Part shown: one piece after another, positions 12,508 to 13,171 of the stretch
Position numbering within the stretch: the stretch's first letter is position 1
How the letters are laid out: each line of letters begins with the position of its first letter
Origin: Candidatus Aerophobota bacterium
GTDB lineage: Bacteria; Aerophobota; Aerophobia; Aerophobales; B3-G15
DNA length: 13,171 nucleotides
NCBI GenBank assembly: GCA_014859225.1
Contig: JACUUP010000036.1
Coordinates: 1 to 13,171 of the forward strand
Direction of reading: 5' to 3'
Notes under the pieces: model-generated
Databases searched by the model: none
The model's input: only the letters and a program-made list of their open reading frames with translations
Told to the model about the DNA's origin: nothing
Made by a program: the position numbers and the translations under genes

Positions 12508-13171
12508 AAAATTATAAAATATGGCAGCTCCTGAATTACGGTTTAGCAGACTCCAGTGAAATTTTGGCCGCGGAGGAAAAAATAGCCTTCAGGGTGGGAG
12601 ACGGCAATCTACCCCCTGTACTTGAAATTTGGATACCTTCTCGGGAGTGTTTTGTTCTTGGAAAATACTACGCAAAAAGACTGAAAAAAAAGGGATTAAT
12701 GGATAAGGTAAAGAGCCTGGGGATTCCCATTGTTCTTCGCTCAAGCGGAGGAGAGGCAATTCTTCATGATTCTACCTGTCTTAATTTTGGGGTGATTGTT
12801 CCACGCAAGTTTCTTTCTGGTTCCATAGATATTGGCAAAGCTTTTACCTTGCTTTCATCCGGGGTAGTGGAGGTGCTTAAAAAAATGAAAATTGCTGTTT
12901 GCTGTGGCAAGGCTAAAACTTTCTGTCCCGGCTTCTATGATATTCTGGTGGAAGATAAAAAAATAGCCGGGATTTCTCTTCTATTAAGGAAAAATTTTTG
13001 CCTGGTGCATGGAACCTTGCTGGTGAATAGCGACAGAAAGTATTTTGAGAAGCTTAAAATATTTTATCCTTCCATTGATGAGGAAGCAACCTCTCTTAGA
13101 AACTTAAAAGGAAAAAAGATGGATATAAACAAGCTAATCACTACTATCATCCAGGGCTACAGGAAGAGCTT
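12501..13171 (+). CDS. Lipoate-protein ligase A / biotin-lipoate ligase family protein, 3' end outside the window
   Basis: 223 codons are visible and the frame runs off the window. The protein matches the LplA/LipB/LipM cofactor-transferase fold: RSSGGEAILHDSTCLNF corresponds to the RRxSGGGxVxHDxGxxN lipoyl-AMP site, FCPGFYDILVEDKKIAGIS holds the conserved Lys in KIAG, and LVHGTLLVN is the HGTLLV strand. The third Gly of SGGG is replaced by Glu, as seen in some family members. It would attach lipoate or octanoate to a carrier protein. It is divergent from the operon containing gcvH and shares its 165-base promoter region, making GcvH a plausible acceptor. Ligase versus octanoyltransferase cannot be decided. 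The ATG at 12501 lies nearest the conserved KIWQLL start. Confidence 0.85.
   Translation, partial: MLKNYKIWQLLNYGLADSSEILAAEEKIAFRVGDGNLPPVLEIWIPSRECFVLGKYYAKRLKKKGLMDKVKSLGIPIVLRSSGGEAILHDSTCLNFGVIVPRKFLSGSIDIGKAFTLLSSGVVEVLKKMKIAVCCGKAKTFCPGFYDILVEDKKIAGISLLLRKNFCLVHGTLLVNSDRKYFEKLKIFYPSIDEEATSLRNLKGKKMDINKLITTIIQGYRKS

Noticed and set aside
1-13171. CRISPR arrays, tRNA or rRNA genes, complete insertion sequences
   Set aside because: No regularly spaced repeats, tRNA-like cloverleaf or transposase gene was seen in the intergenic stretches.

Overview
The window looks like chromosomal DNA from an AT-rich, probably anaerobic and probably uncultivated bacterium. The branched-chain amino-acid type binding protein has a signal peptide without a lipobox cysteine, which points to a cell with a periplasm. 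The cysteine-rich MetV-MetF reductase and several metabolic radical SAM/lipoyl features point to anaerobic C1 metabolism. A phylum cannot be fixed from sequence alone; groups such as Aerophobota, Desulfobacterota or related sediment lineages are only guesses.

Layout. (1) 1-826, minus strand: a partial unknown gene overlapping a 5'-truncated TIGR04255-family remnant, then an AT-rich spacer with a promoter, a hairpin and a GGGGACAG-type motif often found around REP/IS200-like elements. (2) 827-2685, minus strand: a radical SAM protein with an N-terminal B12-binding-like domain and a DUF5615/PIN-like protein. (3) 2824-6270, plus strand: livG-livF-livH-livM, a complete set of two ATPases and two permeases for a HAAT-family amino-acid importer. 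The matching binding-protein gene (6488-7723) lies convergently on the minus strand, and a repeat-rich 217-base spacer separates them. (4) 7838-12335, minus strand: an apparent operon that in transcription order reads response regulator, PAS histidine kinase, MetV-MetF fusion, response regulator, response regulator, GcvH. It begins at a near-consensus promoter (TTGACA-17-TAAAAT). (5) 12501-13171, plus strand: a divergently transcribed lipoate-protein ligase-like gene cut off by the window edge.

How the genes may work together. The right-hand third is the most interesting part. A soluble kinase with a cysteine-bearing PAS domain and three stand-alone receivers is interleaved with a methylene-tetrahydrofolate reductase and a lipoyl-carrier H protein, and a lipoyl-attachment enzyme sits across the shared promoter region. 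No gcvT or gcvP is present. This suggests a signalling module tied to C1/folate or glycine flux and to lipoylation of the carrier. That functional link is inference from gene order. The liv genes form a self-contained uptake system next to it.
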